Source: JAIBJN01 sp963842305 (GTDB lineage Bacteria; Actinomycetota; Thermoleophilia; Gaiellales; Gaiellaceae). From it: a stretch of DNA of 64,000 nucleotides. The notes beneath the pieces were generated by a model, which did no database searches, was not told where the DNA came from, and saw only the letters and a list, made by a program, of their open reading frames with translations. The stretch lies in contig CAWJFW010000002.1 in NCBI GenBank assembly GCA_963842305.1, forward strand, positions 496,001 to 560,000, in the 5' to 3' direction. This document shows, piece after piece, positions 51,144 through 59,107 of this stretch (position 1 is its first letter; every line of letters starts with the position of its first letter). Made by a program: the position numbers and the translations under genes.

Positions 51144-52001
51144 ATGGCGTCCATTTCGGAGCGGGAAAGCAGGGAGATCGAGGCGGCAAACGCCTCCGGC
51201 TCCACTCCTGTCGTCTTCATCCACGGCCTCTGGCTGCTGCCGAGCAGCTGGGCCATCTGGGCGGACTTCTTCAAGCAGGCCGGCTACGCGCCGCTGACGC
51301 CGGACTGGCCAGACGATCCGGAAACGGTTGAAGAGGCGCGGGCGAACCCGGACGTGCTCGCCAGGAAAACGCTGAAGCAGGTTGCCGACCACACGGCCGA
51401 CGTGATCGGCGAGCTCGAGAAGAAGCCCGCCGTGATGGGGCACTCGACCGGCGGATTGATCGCCCAGATGCTCGCTGGCCGTGGTCTCTCGGCAGCTACG
51501 GTTGCCATCGACCCGGGCGTGTTTCGCGGCGTCCTGCCGCTGCCCCTCTCCACGCTCAAGGCGTCTGGACCCTTCCTGTTGAACCCCCGGAATCGGGGCC
51601 GCGCCATCACGCTCACCTTCGACCAGTTCAAATACGGCTGGACGAACGCCCTCGATGAGGACGAGGCAAAGCGCCTTTATGAGGCCTACCACGTGGCCGG
51701 GTCGGGGATCGCCCTGGCGCAGATGGCCAACGCCAACCTCAACCCCTCGACCGAGTCCAAGGTCGACACGAAGAACCCCGATCGGGGCCCGCTGCTGATC
51801 CTCGACGGGGAGAAGGACCACACGGTTCCCTGGGCGATCGCCAACGCCTCCTACAAGCGGCAGAAGGGCAACCCGAGCGTCACCGAGATCAAGAAGATGC
51901 CCAACCGTGGCCACTCGCTGACCATCGACCACGGCTGGCAGGAGGTCGCGCAGACCGCGCTCGACTTCGTCAAGCGGTTCGTCCCGGCCAAGCCGAGCTA
52001 G
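51144..52001 (+). CDS. Alpha/beta hydrolase
   Basis: A 285-residue alpha/beta hydrolase: VVFIHGLWLLPSSW (HG oxyanion region), nucleophile elbow MGHSTGGLIAQ, Asp in LLILDGEKDHTVP and His in MPNRGHSLTIDHGW. ATG 51144 has GAGGAG six bases upstream; an ATG at 51111 would add 11 residues. No signal peptide. Substrate unknown; it resembles haloalkane/epoxide-type and esterase-like hydrolases without their diagnostic residues. Confidence 0.85.
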   Translation: MASISERESREIEAANASGSTPVVFIHGLWLLPSSWAIWADFFKQAGYAPLTPDWPDDPETVEEARANPDVLARKTLKQVADHTADVIGELEKKPAVMGHSTGGLIAQMLAGRGLSAATVAIDPGVFRGVLPLPLSTLKASGPFLLNPRNRGRAITLTFDQFKYGWTNALDEDEAKRLYEAYHVAGSGIALAQMANANLNPSTESKVDTKNPDRGPLLILDGEKDHTVPWAIANASYKRQKGNPSVTEIKKMPNRGHSLTIDHGWQEVAQTALDFVKRFVPAKPS

Positions 52002-52046
52002 CCGGCCTCGCATTGGCGCCATGCGCGTTTGGAGAGACTCGGAGGG

Positions 52047-52496
52047 TCAGCCTTCTGTCGGCATTTGGAGGCGCACGCGTAGTCGTCCCTTCTCCGCGGA
52101 TGCCTCAGCTTCCACGAAGCAAAAGCCCGGCTCGAAGTCGTCCGGACCCGGGCCGTAGACCCAGTCCGGACCCGGCTTGAACGTGAGAGGCTTCCTCCAC
52201 GTCTGGATGATCCCGCGCGATGTGTAGTGCTTCGTCACCTCTCGCTTTCGAACCATCGTGTCGGCGTCGCCGCTGAAGCAGTGGATCGAGAGTTTGACCT
52301 TCGTCCGCCCCTCCGAGGCGTTGACGAGAACGCGTGCGGGGGAGAGCTCGAATTTGCCGTAGACGGCCGCGTACGTCCGGGAGCTATCCCGGTCCTTCGC
52401 TTCGTCGACTGTCGTCCATGAGTACGCCTGAGCGCTCGACGCGAGCGCGAGGGTACCTAGGAGGGCCGCGAGCGCGGCGCTCCACACCTTCTTCAT
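52047..52496 (-). CDS. Secreted protein of unknown function
   Basis: A 149-residue protein with a signal peptide (KKVWSAALAALLGTLALASSAQA) and a mature beta-rich domain (KFELSPARVLVNASEGRTKVKLSIHCF, ...GFCFVEAEAS) with two cysteines. No family recognised. ATG 52496 has AGGAGG six bases upstream, which fixes the start. Converges with the alpha/beta hydrolase gene and is divergent from the Asp-rich surface protein, with 282 nt between the two starts. Confidence 0.7.
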   Translation of the reverse strand: MKKVWSAALAALLGTLALASSAQAYSWTTVDEAKDRDSSRTYAAVYGKFELSPARVLVNASEGRTKVKLSIHCFSGDADTMVRKREVTKHYTSRGIIQTWRKPLTFKPGPDWVYGPGPDDFEPGFCFVEAEASAEKGRLRVRLQMPTEG

Positions 52497-52778
52497 TTCC
52501 GTCCTCCTGACCGTGCTTCGGTGCAGTCGCTTGGCGGGTCGGTCAAGTCTCTGGTCCGCATGGGCAGCGGGCCGAGCCGTTCGGTCGATCCTCCTGCGCT
52601 GTTTTTCCGCGGGCCACTGTAGCCACAGGGGCTCATGGCTCGGTTCATCCACGTCGCTAGTGCCCCGCTCGGCGGGCTTTCATCGTCTCTCGGGGTCGAC
52701 CTGGGCCGGCGCGAGTGAGTTCTCCCCAGGGCGGGTAAGATGCAAGGCGTCTGCCGTCCGTGACAGGGGGTCATCGGA

Positions 52779-53525
52779 ATGCGACTCGGGGTCTTCTTGC
52801 TCTTTCTCGCCTTCGCGCTGGCGACGGCCAGCCCGCCCGCGGCCGCGCAGGTCCCGTCGTTCCCCTTCCCTTCCCCCGACGTGGTGAAGGCGGACAAGGA
52901 GACGAAGAAGGCGGTCAAGGAGGCGATCAAGGCCATCAAGGCCGCGCTGAAGGACGATGACGACGATGACGATGACGACGACGACCACAGCGGGCCGGGA
53001 GGCGGCGGCGACGACGACGATGGGCCCGGCGACGACGACCACGGCGGGCCGGGAGACGACGACGAGCCCGATGACGGGGTGAACGTCCCCGGGGACGAAG
53101 ACGACCCCGGAGACGACGAGGAACCGGTAGACGACGGCGCACCCGGAGCGCCCGCCCCGGGTGGCACCGGCGGTGGGCCGGGCGACGATCAATCGGCCGG
53201 CGTGGGCGGATCAGGAGGCCAGGATCCCGCACGCTCGGCGCCGTCGACCGACGCCGCCAACGAAGGCCAGAACTCCTCGGTCGGCGACCAGACTTGCACC
53301 GAAGAGTGCGGCTCTCCGGAGGACGTTGCCGCACAGGACCAGGGAGACTCGATCCTCGCCGCAGAGTCGGGTGGCCAGTTCCAGGCCGCGAGCCGTGCGC
53401 TCAGCTACTCGCAAGCCCCGGACACGGGCCCCGGAGTCACTGCGCTGTTCGCCCTGATGGTGCTCGGGCTGCTCGTCGGCGTCTTCGGCGGTGTGAGAGC
53501 ACTGCGCGGACGGCTCAGAGCCTAG
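52779..53525 (+). CDS. Asp-rich surface protein with sortase-like C-terminal signal
   Basis: A 248-residue protein: signal peptide (FLLFLAFALATASPPAAAQ), a short amphipathic Lys/Ala helix (KKAVKEAIKAIKAAL), an uninterrupted run of 11 Asp, then Gly/Asp/Pro low-complexity sequence to about residue 150, a Ser/Glu-rich part with two cysteines (CTEEC), and a C-terminal QAPDTGPG plus hydrophobic helix and basic tail (RALRGRLRA). The PDTG-helix-Arg arrangement is like an LPxTG wall-sorting signal, with Ala in place of Leu. The acidic region could bind calcium. No sortase gene is nearby. Confidence 0.65.
   Translation: MRLGVFLLFLAFALATASPPAAAQVPSFPFPSPDVVKADKETKKAVKEAIKAIKAALKDDDDDDDDDDDHSGPGGGGDDDDGPGDDDHGGPGDDDEPDDGVNVPGDEDDPGDDEEPVDDGAPGAPAPGGTGGGPGDDQSAGVGGSGGQDPARSAPSTDAANEGQNSSVGDQTCTEECGSPEDVAAQDQGDSILAAESGGQFQAASRALSYSQAPDTGPGVTALFALMVLGLLVGVFGGVRALRGRLRA
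52953..52985 (+). repeat. GAY-codon run encoding 11 consecutive Asp
   Basis: Simple GAC/GAT triplet repeat within the Asp-rich surface protein. Triplet repeats of this kind can vary in length by slippage without breaking the frame. Confidence 0.8.
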
Positions 53526-53661
53526 GGCGCTAGCGGAGCCGCTCAGCCGTGCGCTTGCCGGTTGAAGCTCGGAGCGACGAGGAGTACGTTTCGTGAGCGT
53601 CCGGTCCACCGGAGGGTGAGCGATTCGGATTCGAACGGGACTCCCTCTGCAGCGCTACCGC

Positions 53662-54867
53662 TTGCTTGCCGCCCGTCGGAGAGGCGACTACGGGCTGGCC
53701 GCGATCTCCGTGTTCCTGCTTGCGCTCGCGAGCGTCATAGGAGAGGCGGACTGCGATCGCGCGCTCGTCGCCTACGGGGACACGAACAGCGGAGCGACAT
53801 TCAGTGGCATTCCGTACTTCTTCCTGCAGGCTGGGCGGCGAATCGGCCTCTTCCGCGCTGGGATCACGCTTCGTCCGGAGCGATTCCGCCGTCGCCGCCT
53901 GCTCTGGAACGCGTCCCGGCCGTTGACCCTCGATCGTCCGCGCGGCTTCATGTACACGCGCTCACACCTTCAGGCGCTGTGGGCCGAGCGGAGCGCCCCC
54001 GGTGGCATCGGCGAGTACGTGAGCCACTTTCAGCCGCTGCCGCCGCGGGAGATGGTCCGGGAGCCGGTGAGCTACTACATCGACGCGACGATGAACCAGT
54101 ACTTCGAGGAGTACGAGCGCCAGCTGGGGAAGCGGATCAAGGGCGAGGCGCTGGCGCGGGAGAAGGAGGCGTATCTCGAGGCCCGCTACGTCGTCTGCAT
54201 GTCGCGCTGGTGCGCCGAGGACGTGAAGGCCTCCTACGGGATCTCGCCGGAGAAAGTCCGAGTCATCCTGCCCGGCGCCAACATCGACGAAGCTTCCGTG
54301 CCCGCGCCGACTTCGTGGGACGGCAACCTGTCGCCACTCAGGCTCGGATTCATCGGTATCGACTGGGAGCGCAAGGGCGGGCCGGTACTCCTTGACGTTG
54401 CGACGCGGCTGCAAAGGATGGGGCATCCGATCGAGGTCATCGTCATCGGCCACGAGGCCTCCCAGCTTCCGCGCCACCCCGCAGTGCGCGCGGTGGGGTT
54501 CATCGACAAGGCACGCGACCTTCCGGCGTTCGTCGAGCTCGTACGCTCGTTCCACTTCGGGTGTCTCCTCTCCCACGCCGAGGCTCTCGGAATCTCCACG
54601 CTCGAATGCCTGCGGTTGGGCGTCCCGGTGATCGGCACGGACGTCGGCGGCATCGTCGATGCGGTTCCGAAGGACGCGGGCTTCCTCGTGCCCGCGGAGC
54701 AAACGGCCGAGCATCTTGCGGACGAGCTGGCCGCCGTGCTCCAGAACCCGGAGCGCTACGCGCGGATGCGCGAAGCCGCCCGGAACGTCGCATGCGAGCA
54801 GAGCTGGGATCGTGCGGCGCGCGAGTTTCTCGCGCTGCTCACGAACGGACCTCCGAGCCGAAGCTAG
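53662..54867 (+). CDS. Family 4-like glycosyltransferase
   Basis: A 401-residue GT-B glycosyltransferase. The C-terminal domain has the sugar-nucleotide site: LRLGFIGIDWERKGGPVLLD, then the E-x7-E motif in EALGISTLECLRLGVPVIGTDVGG, and the RMREAARNVACEQSWDRAAREF tail helix. N-terminal region matches the acceptor domain loosely. Start is uncertain: TTG 53662 is the first usable codon after an in-frame stop at 53617. Acceptor and sugar unknown. Its stop overlaps that of the convergent lipoprotein hydrolase by 4 nt. Confidence 0.83.
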   Translation: MLAARRRGDYGLAAISVFLLALASVIGEADCDRALVAYGDTNSGATFSGIPYFFLQAGRRIGLFRAGITLRPERFRRRRLLWNASRPLTLDRPRGFMYTRSHLQALWAERSAPGGIGEYVSHFQPLPPREMVREPVSYYIDATMNQYFEEYERQLGKRIKGEALAREKEAYLEARYVVCMSRWCAEDVKASYGISPEKVRVILPGANIDEASVPAPTSWDGNLSPLRLGFIGIDWERKGGPVLLDVATRLQRMGHPIEVIVIGHEASQLPRHPAVRAVGFIDKARDLPAFVELVRSFHFGCLLSHAEALGISTLECLRLGVPVIGTDVGGIVDAVPKDAGFLVPAEQTAEHLADELAAVLQNPERYARMREAARNVACEQSWDRAAREFLALLTNGPPSRS

Positions 54868-55769
54868 CCTTCGAGCTCGAAGCGCTCGGCGAGCCAGTCG
54901 GCACGATCCGCGCGCGCTTCGTCGTTCAGCTCGTGCCCGGCGTCGTAGAGGTGAATCTGCTTCGGGTCACTCGCGGCGTCCATCTGCTCCTGGCCCTGCT
55001 CCGGCGACGGCGCGTCGTCCTGCTCGCCGAACTGGAAGTAGACGGCGTTCGGTGCCACGTCGCCCAGGTACTCGACCGCGTCGTACGGGCGGATCAGCAC
55101 GGCATAGTCCTCCAGGCCCTTGATTCCTCGCTCCTTCCCGATGCGCGCGAGGTGCTCGCTCAGCCTTGGCACGCCCGAGATGAGCACGAAGGAGCCGACC
55201 CGCCGCTCGACGCCGGCGAAGTTGGCCCCCAGGGAGCCGCCCCAGCTGAAGCCGACGAAGCCAAGGCGGCCGGCGTCGATCTCGTCCTGCTCGACGAGGA
55301 AGTCGACAGCGCGGCGGAGCTCCACGACGAGCTGCGCCAGGCGAGCGGGGTCGCCGTCCGTGAAGTCGACGTCGGGAGGCCGCGGATCCCGAGCGAAGGG
55401 TGCGTCGGGCAGGACCGACGCGATCCCGCGCTGCGCCAGCTCGATCGCCTCGCCGAGGAACGTCACGCGCTGCCCTGGGCTTCCGTGCATGAAGATCACT
55501 CCCGGGAACGGGCCGTCGCCCAGCGGCGTCACGTAGTAGGCCGTGATCCGGCCCTCGGGGCCGGCGTAGGACAGGTCGTGGATGACGGCGCCGTCACGCT
55601 CCTCGCTCTTGACCTCCTGGACGTCCAGCTCGCCCGGTTCGTAGTCGTAGAGCGAGAGGAGCTCGGGAGCCAGCGTCGCAGGCGGGGCGGAGACCTCGCC
55701 ACCCTCTTCCCCGCCGCAGCCCGCGAGCATGAAAACGGCGACCACCGCCCCGACCAGTGCCTGCCTCAC
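54864..55769 (-). CDS. Lipoprotein alpha/beta hydrolase (dienelactone-hydrolase-like)
   Basis: A 301-residue exported lipoprotein. Signal with lipobox (VVAVFMLAGCGGEEGG), then an alpha/beta hydrolase domain: PGVIFMHGSPGQR, nucleophile FVGFSWGGSLGANF, Asp in FQFGEQDDAPSP and His in LYDAGHELND. Resembles prolyl-oligopeptidase/dienelactone-hydrolase-like esterases anchored to the outer face of the membrane. Start GTG 55769. Substrate unknown. Confidence 0.83.
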   Translation of the reverse strand: MRQALVGAVVAVFMLAGCGGEEGGEVSAPPATLAPELLSLYDYEPGELDVQEVKSEERDGAVIHDLSYAGPEGRITAYYVTPLGDGPFPGVIFMHGSPGQRVTFLGEAIELAQRGIASVLPDAPFARDPRPPDVDFTDGDPARLAQLVVELRRAVDFLVEQDEIDAGRLGFVGFSWGGSLGANFAGVERRVGSFVLISGVPRLSEHLARIGKERGIKGLEDYAVLIRPYDAVEYLGDVAPNAVYFQFGEQDDAPSPEQGQEQMDAASDPKQIHLYDAGHELNDEARADRADWLAERFELEG

Positions 55770-55819
55770 GGTGGCTAAGACGGTCGCCGCCGCGCCTGGT
55801 TAGCCGGCGGGACGGCGCC

Positions 55820-56260
55820 CTACGCGGCGCGATCCGTGATGTCGACCAGGTAGGCGGCCTGGAGCAGCCGCTCGAGACGGCGGGCGTCGGCGACCTCGAC
55901 TTCTTCGCTGATGAGCACGCCGAGCTCGTACGGATACGCGAGCTCCGCCCGATAGCCCGAGGTATGGAGGAGGACGCGCCCCCAGAGCTGCACCTTCCCG
56001 AGGACGATCGGGTTCGGAAGCGCGTTCTTCGCCCAGTCGGCCCATTCGAGCGCCGCCGGGCGGGTCTTGACGGCGTAGATTCCGCAGCCGCAGTCGGCCT
56101 CCGGCTGCTCGTGCTTCGGGCAGGATGCCGCGAACGCCGTCCGTTCGGGCCACTGCTCGCCGTAGACGCACGACTCGAGCACCGGCTGAAACGCCTCCGT
56201 GTCCGGGTCGATGCGCAGGCGCCAGCAGCGCCAGGCGAGAATAGGCTCGTCGCGCTTCAT
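55820..56260 (-). CDS. Conserved-looking protein of unknown function (Cys-rich)
   Basis: A 146-residue cytoplasmic protein: EPILAWRCWRLRIDPDTEAF, then LESCVYGEQWPERTAFAASC and DCGCGIYAVK. The cysteines and the GCGIYA motif suggest a metal-binding or phage-like accessory domain; I cannot name a family with confidence. ATG 56260 overlaps the stop of a 43-codon reading frame just upstream (ATGA), so it is probably translationally coupled. Confidence 0.6.
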   Translation of the reverse strand: MKRDEPILAWRCWRLRIDPDTEAFQPVLESCVYGEQWPERTAFAASCPKHEQPEADCGCGIYAVKTRPAALEWADWAKNALPNPIVLGKVQLWGRVLLHTSGYRAELAYPYELGVLISEEVEVADARRLERLLQAAYLVDITDRAA

Positions 56261-56388
56261 GCCGGTTCGGGCTGTCGCTCGGGAACGGGCGCAGGTGCCG
56301 GCAGCTCGACTGCTCCGGGCACGGGCTCGATCGCCGGGATCACGTCGATCTCGGGCTCGAGCGGATCGGGTACGCCGATATCCGTCAC
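56257..56388 (-). CDS. Small Pro/Glu-rich peptide gene coupled to the downstream gene
   Basis: 43 residues: starts VTDIGVPDPLEPEIDVIP and ends APAPVPERQPEPA, almost wholly Pro, Glu, Val and Ala and therefore probably unstructured. GTG 56388 has AAGAAGGAAT upstream, and the TGA overlaps the next ATG (ATGA). The regular codon pattern and both signals support a real small gene, but no homologue is known to me. Confidence 0.45.
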   Translation of the reverse strand: MTDIGVPDPLEPEIDVIPAIEPVPGAVELPAPAPVPERQPEPA

Positions 56389-56508
56389 GCCATTCCTTCT
56401 TTGGTTGTGCTCGCGCTCACCGGCGCGAAAGACCGCATGCGCGGTCGGGCCGCAGTTCTATGGACGCAGCGTGGAACGCGCCCGCGGCGCGGTCAACTCC
56501 TCGAAGGG

Positions 56509-56805
56509 CTAGCTGCGGCCGAGGAGGCGCCCGAAGGCGGCCACGAGCTCTTCCGTGCGCTCCTCACGGAGCGTCTCGGACTCGGGGCCGAGCACGCAGT
56601 GCCTCGTGTGGCCGTCGAGGAGTCCGAGCGCGACCTTCTCCAGGGCGCCCTCGATCGCGCTGATCTGCGTCACGACGTCGATGCAGTAGCGATCCTCCTC
56701 GACCATCCGCTGGACACCCCTGACCTGGCCCTCGATGCGACGAAGCCGGGCGACGAGCTGGTCTTTGGAAGCGCTGTACGGGCGGGTTGGCGTGACTTTG
56801 GCCAT
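56509..56805 (-). CDS. csoR: CsoR-family metal-sensing transcriptional repressor
   Basis: A 98-residue DUF156 repressor: LVARLRRIEGQVRGVQRMVEEDRYCIDVVTQ-type helix (Cys in RYCIDVV) and GHTRHC (His and Cys). This gives the Cys-His-Cys copper(I) site of CsoR; RcnR- or sulfur-sensing relatives keep other sets. ATG 56805 is the start preceding the normal N-terminus. A TACCC-N5-GGGTA palindrome lies just upstream. No copper ATPase or CopZ gene is next to it, so its targets besides itself are elsewhere. Confidence 0.88.
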   Translation of the reverse strand: MAKVTPTRPYSASKDQLVARLRRIEGQVRGVQRMVEEDRYCIDVVTQISAIEGALEKVALGLLDGHTRHCVLGPESETLREERTEELVAAFGRLLGRS

Positions 56806-56817
56806 GCCCTCATCGTA

Positions 56818-56832
56818 TACCCCCACCGGGTA
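56818..56832 (-). promoter_or_regulatory. CsoR-type operator
   Basis: TACCC (56818-56822), five bases, GGGTA (56828-56832): a perfect inverted repeat of the G/C-tract type bound by CsoR repressors, 13 bases upstream of the csoR ATG. It implies autoregulation. Confidence 0.7.
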
Positions 56833-56872
56833 CATCGCCGCGGAGACTCATGCGCGGCCGAGAGAAGGCGGG

Positions 56873-57346
56873 CTACGCCTCCAGGGCGGCCTCGACGGCC
56901 TGCTCCTGCAGCCAGCTCAGGTAGGCAAAAACCGAGAGCTCGTACGCTCGCGGATCGCGAGGGTCGATCTCTCGCGCGTACGTGTCCTCGTCGACGTCGA
57001 GACGGGTGCCGAGCGCGAGGCGGAGGTCGGTGAGAGCCCGGAGCCACGCGTCCAGCTCCTCGGTGGACAGGCGGTCGCGACTCGCGGTCTCCGCGAGAAT
57101 CCGGAGCGCCCCGCGCCGGCCCTCGTCGAGCTCGTCCTGCATGAGCCCCCGGTACTCGTCCTCGGCCTCGCTGTCGTCCTCGTAGGCGGTGGGGCGAAGC
57201 CGGCGGAGCGCGGGATCGGCCGGGTCGGCCGCGAGGAGGTCGAGCAACTCCCCGGGAAGCCGTCCGAGCAGCTCGCGCTCGCCGTCCGAGAGCTGGAGGC
57301 GGTATTCGCCCTCGCGCGTGCGCTTGATCGGGGACGGTTCGAGCAC
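56873..57346 (-). CDS. DUF2017 family protein
   Basis: A 157-residue acidic protein: GEYRLQLSDGERELLGRLPGELLDLL, LRRLRPTAYEDDSEAEDEYR and DLRLALGTRLDVDEDTY match the DUF2017 pattern. DUF2017 genes are typically found directly after clpS in actinobacteria, as here (7-nt gap), which suggests a role linked to Clp proteolysis. Mechanism unknown. GTG start at 57346. Confidence 0.82.
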   Translation of the reverse strand: MLEPSPIKRTREGEYRLQLSDGERELLGRLPGELLDLLAADPADPALRRLRPTAYEDDSEAEDEYRGLMQDELDEGRRGALRILAETASRDRLSTEELDAWLRALTDLRLALGTRLDVDEDTYAREIDPRDPRAYELSVFAYLSWLQEQAVEAALEA

Positions 57347-57353
57347 AGGCTCC

Positions 57354-57656
57354 TCAGTCCTGGCGCATCGTCGCCCAGAGGCCGTGCGCGTGCAGGCGGG
57401 CGACGTCGTGCTCGGCCTTCTCTCGCGGCCCGCCCGAGACGACGGCCTTCCCCTCGTTGTGTACTTGCAGCATCAGCTTCGTCGCCTTCTCCCGGCTGTA
57501 GCCGAAGAGCTTCTGGAAAACGAAGGTGACGTAGGACATGAGGTTGATCGGATCGTTCCAGACGATCACGATCCAGGGCCGCTCGTGCTCGGGGACGTCC
57601 TCGCCGGCGGGCTCGTCGAGCTCGACTTCTGCCGGGGAGAGGGTTGCGGGCACCAT
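57354..57656 (-). CDS. clpS: ATP-dependent Clp protease adaptor ClpS
   Basis: A 100-residue N-degron adaptor. WIVIVWNDPINLMSYVTFVFQKLFGYSREKATKLMLQVHNEG is the ClpS core, with the N-D-P loop, the ligand-pocket Met and His residues and the ClpA/C-binding helix. It delivers proteins with destabilising N-terminal residues to Clp. The extended N-terminal ~20 residues are acidic and flexible, as needed for unfoldase engagement. Confidence 0.95.
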   Translation of the reverse strand: MVPATLSPAEVELDEPAGEDVPEHERPWIVIVWNDPINLMSYVTFVFQKLFGYSREKATKLMLQVHNEGKAVVSGGPREKAEHDVARLHAHGLWATMRQD

Positions 57657-57674
57657 CCCGGAATTGTGGCGCGT

Positions 57675-58895
57675 TCACGCAGCGGCGGTCAGTCGCTCCA
57701 GGAGCCCATCGGCGTCCGCGTCGATCCTGACCGGCTGCAGGCGACCTGCCACGGGCTGGGGCGTCTTCAGGCCGTCGCCCGTGACGAGGAGCACGACCTC
57801 GTCGCCGGCGCCGAGCTCACCGCGCCGGACGGCTTCGCGGAGCGCGCCGAGCGTCACGCCGGCCGCCGTCTCGCCGAAGACGCCGGTGTTCTCGGCCAGA
57901 AGGGCCATGTTCTCTCCGATCTCGCCCTCGGGAATCGAATGCACCGCGCCGCCCGACTCGCGGGCGGCCGCCACGGCGGCGTCTCCGTCGGCTGGGCTCC
58001 CGATCGCCAGTGAGCGCGCCTCGGTCTGCGGCCGGACGGGCGCGACCGGAGACTTCCCTGCGAACGCCGTCGCCACCGGGGAGCAGCCCTCGGCCTGCCC
58101 GCCGTGGAGGCGCGGACGGGCACCCTCGACGAGCCCCAGTTCGAGCAGCTCGCCGAAGCCGTGGTGGATCCTGGAGAAGAGCGCGCCCGATGCGATCGGG
58201 ACGACGACGGCGGCGGGAAGGCGCCAGCCGAGCTGCTCGGCGATCTCGTACGCGAGCGTCTTCGAGCCTTCCGCGTAGTAGGTGCGGAGGCCGACGTTGA
58301 CGAACGCCCAGGGAAGCTCGAAGGAGAGCTCGACCGTGAGCCGCGAGCAGTCGTCGTAGGTCCCGTCGACGGCGTAGAGCGTCGCGCCGTAGACCGCTGT
58401 GGCCACGAGCTTCTCGGGCTCGAGGTCTGCGGGGCAGAACACCGCGGCGTCCAGACCCTCGGCCGCGGCCCGTGCAGCGACCGCGTTCGCCAGGTTGCCC
58501 GTGGAGGAGCAGGCGAGCGTCGTCAATCCCAGCTCCTGGGCCTTGGCAGAGGCGACGGCGACAACCCGGTCCTTGAAGGAGTGCGTCGGGTTCGCGGTGT
58601 CGAGTTTGAGCCACAACTCGCGGACACCGACCGTCTCGGCGAGCCGGGGCGAGCGCATGAGCGGTGTCAGGCCCGGTGCGAGCCGCTGGTCCGCCGGCGG
58701 CGCGACCGGAAGGAGCGGCGCGTACCGCCAGATCGAGGGCGGACCGGCGGCGATCTGCTCGCGGGTTGCCGACCGCGCGAGCTCCGCTCGGTCGTAGACG
58801 GCCTCGAGCGGGCCGAAGCAGCGCGGGCACGCGCCGATGCCTTCCAGCTCGATCTCGACCTGGCAGTTGCGACAACGAAGTGCGGTGGCGGGCAC
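57675..58895 (-). CDS. thrC: Threonine synthase
   Basis: PLP enzyme converting O-phosphohomoserine to threonine. The 406-residue protein has an N-terminal zinc-ribbon-like segment (LRCRNCQ, GACPRCFGPLEAVYD), the PLP lysine in ANPTHSFKDR (about residue 108), LACSSTGNLANAVAARAA and VPIASGALFSRIHHGFGELLELG. Start GTG 58895 was chosen because AGAGGAGG lies five bases before it; an ATG at 58955 would add 20 residues unlike the family. It lies 18 nt before clpS on the same strand. Confidence 0.93.
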   Translation of the reverse strand: MPATALRCRNCQVEIELEGIGACPRCFGPLEAVYDRAELARSATREQIAAGPPSIWRYAPLLPVAPPADQRLAPGLTPLMRSPRLAETVGVRELWLKLDTANPTHSFKDRVVAVASAKAQELGLTTLACSSTGNLANAVAARAAAEGLDAAVFCPADLEPEKLVATAVYGATLYAVDGTYDDCSRLTVELSFELPWAFVNVGLRTYYAEGSKTLAYEIAEQLGWRLPAAVVVPIASGALFSRIHHGFGELLELGLVEGARPRLHGGQAEGCSPVATAFAGKSPVAPVRPQTEARSLAIGSPADGDAAVAAARESGGAVHSIPEGEIGENMALLAENTGVFGETAAGVTLGALREAVRRGELGAGDEVVLLVTGDGLKTPQPVAGRLQPVRIDADADGLLERLTAAA

Positions 58896-59049
58896 GGGAG
58901 CCTCCTCTGAGATTCGCTCGACATCCTTCGGGCCGAAGCCCGCCGGGTTTGGCACCTTGCCCTCGCGGCAGGTTGCCGAGGCTTCACGGGGCCGGTTCCC
59001 TCAGCCTCTCTCGATGTGGAGCGGGGGCGACCCGCTCGACGGAGAAGAC

Positions 59050-59077
59050 TTTACATTTGAAAGCCGCGACGGCGCAA
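59050..59077 (-). promoter_or_regulatory. Weak candidate promoter for thrC-clpS-DUF2017
   Basis: On the minus strand, TTGCGC (59077-59072) and TGTAAA (59055-59050) are separated by 16 bases in the 212-nt gap between hisIE and thrC. It is the only AT-rich patch in the gap. No T-box or other leader RNA was recognised. Confidence 0.3.
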
Positions 59078-59107
59078 CCGCGAACCTCATGTCCCTGAGC
59101 CGGCGCG

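Noticed and set aside
58896..59107. T-box or other leader RNA before thrC
   Set aside because: No T-box sequence (TGGNACCGCG-like), no specifier stem and no terminator were found in the 212-nt gap.
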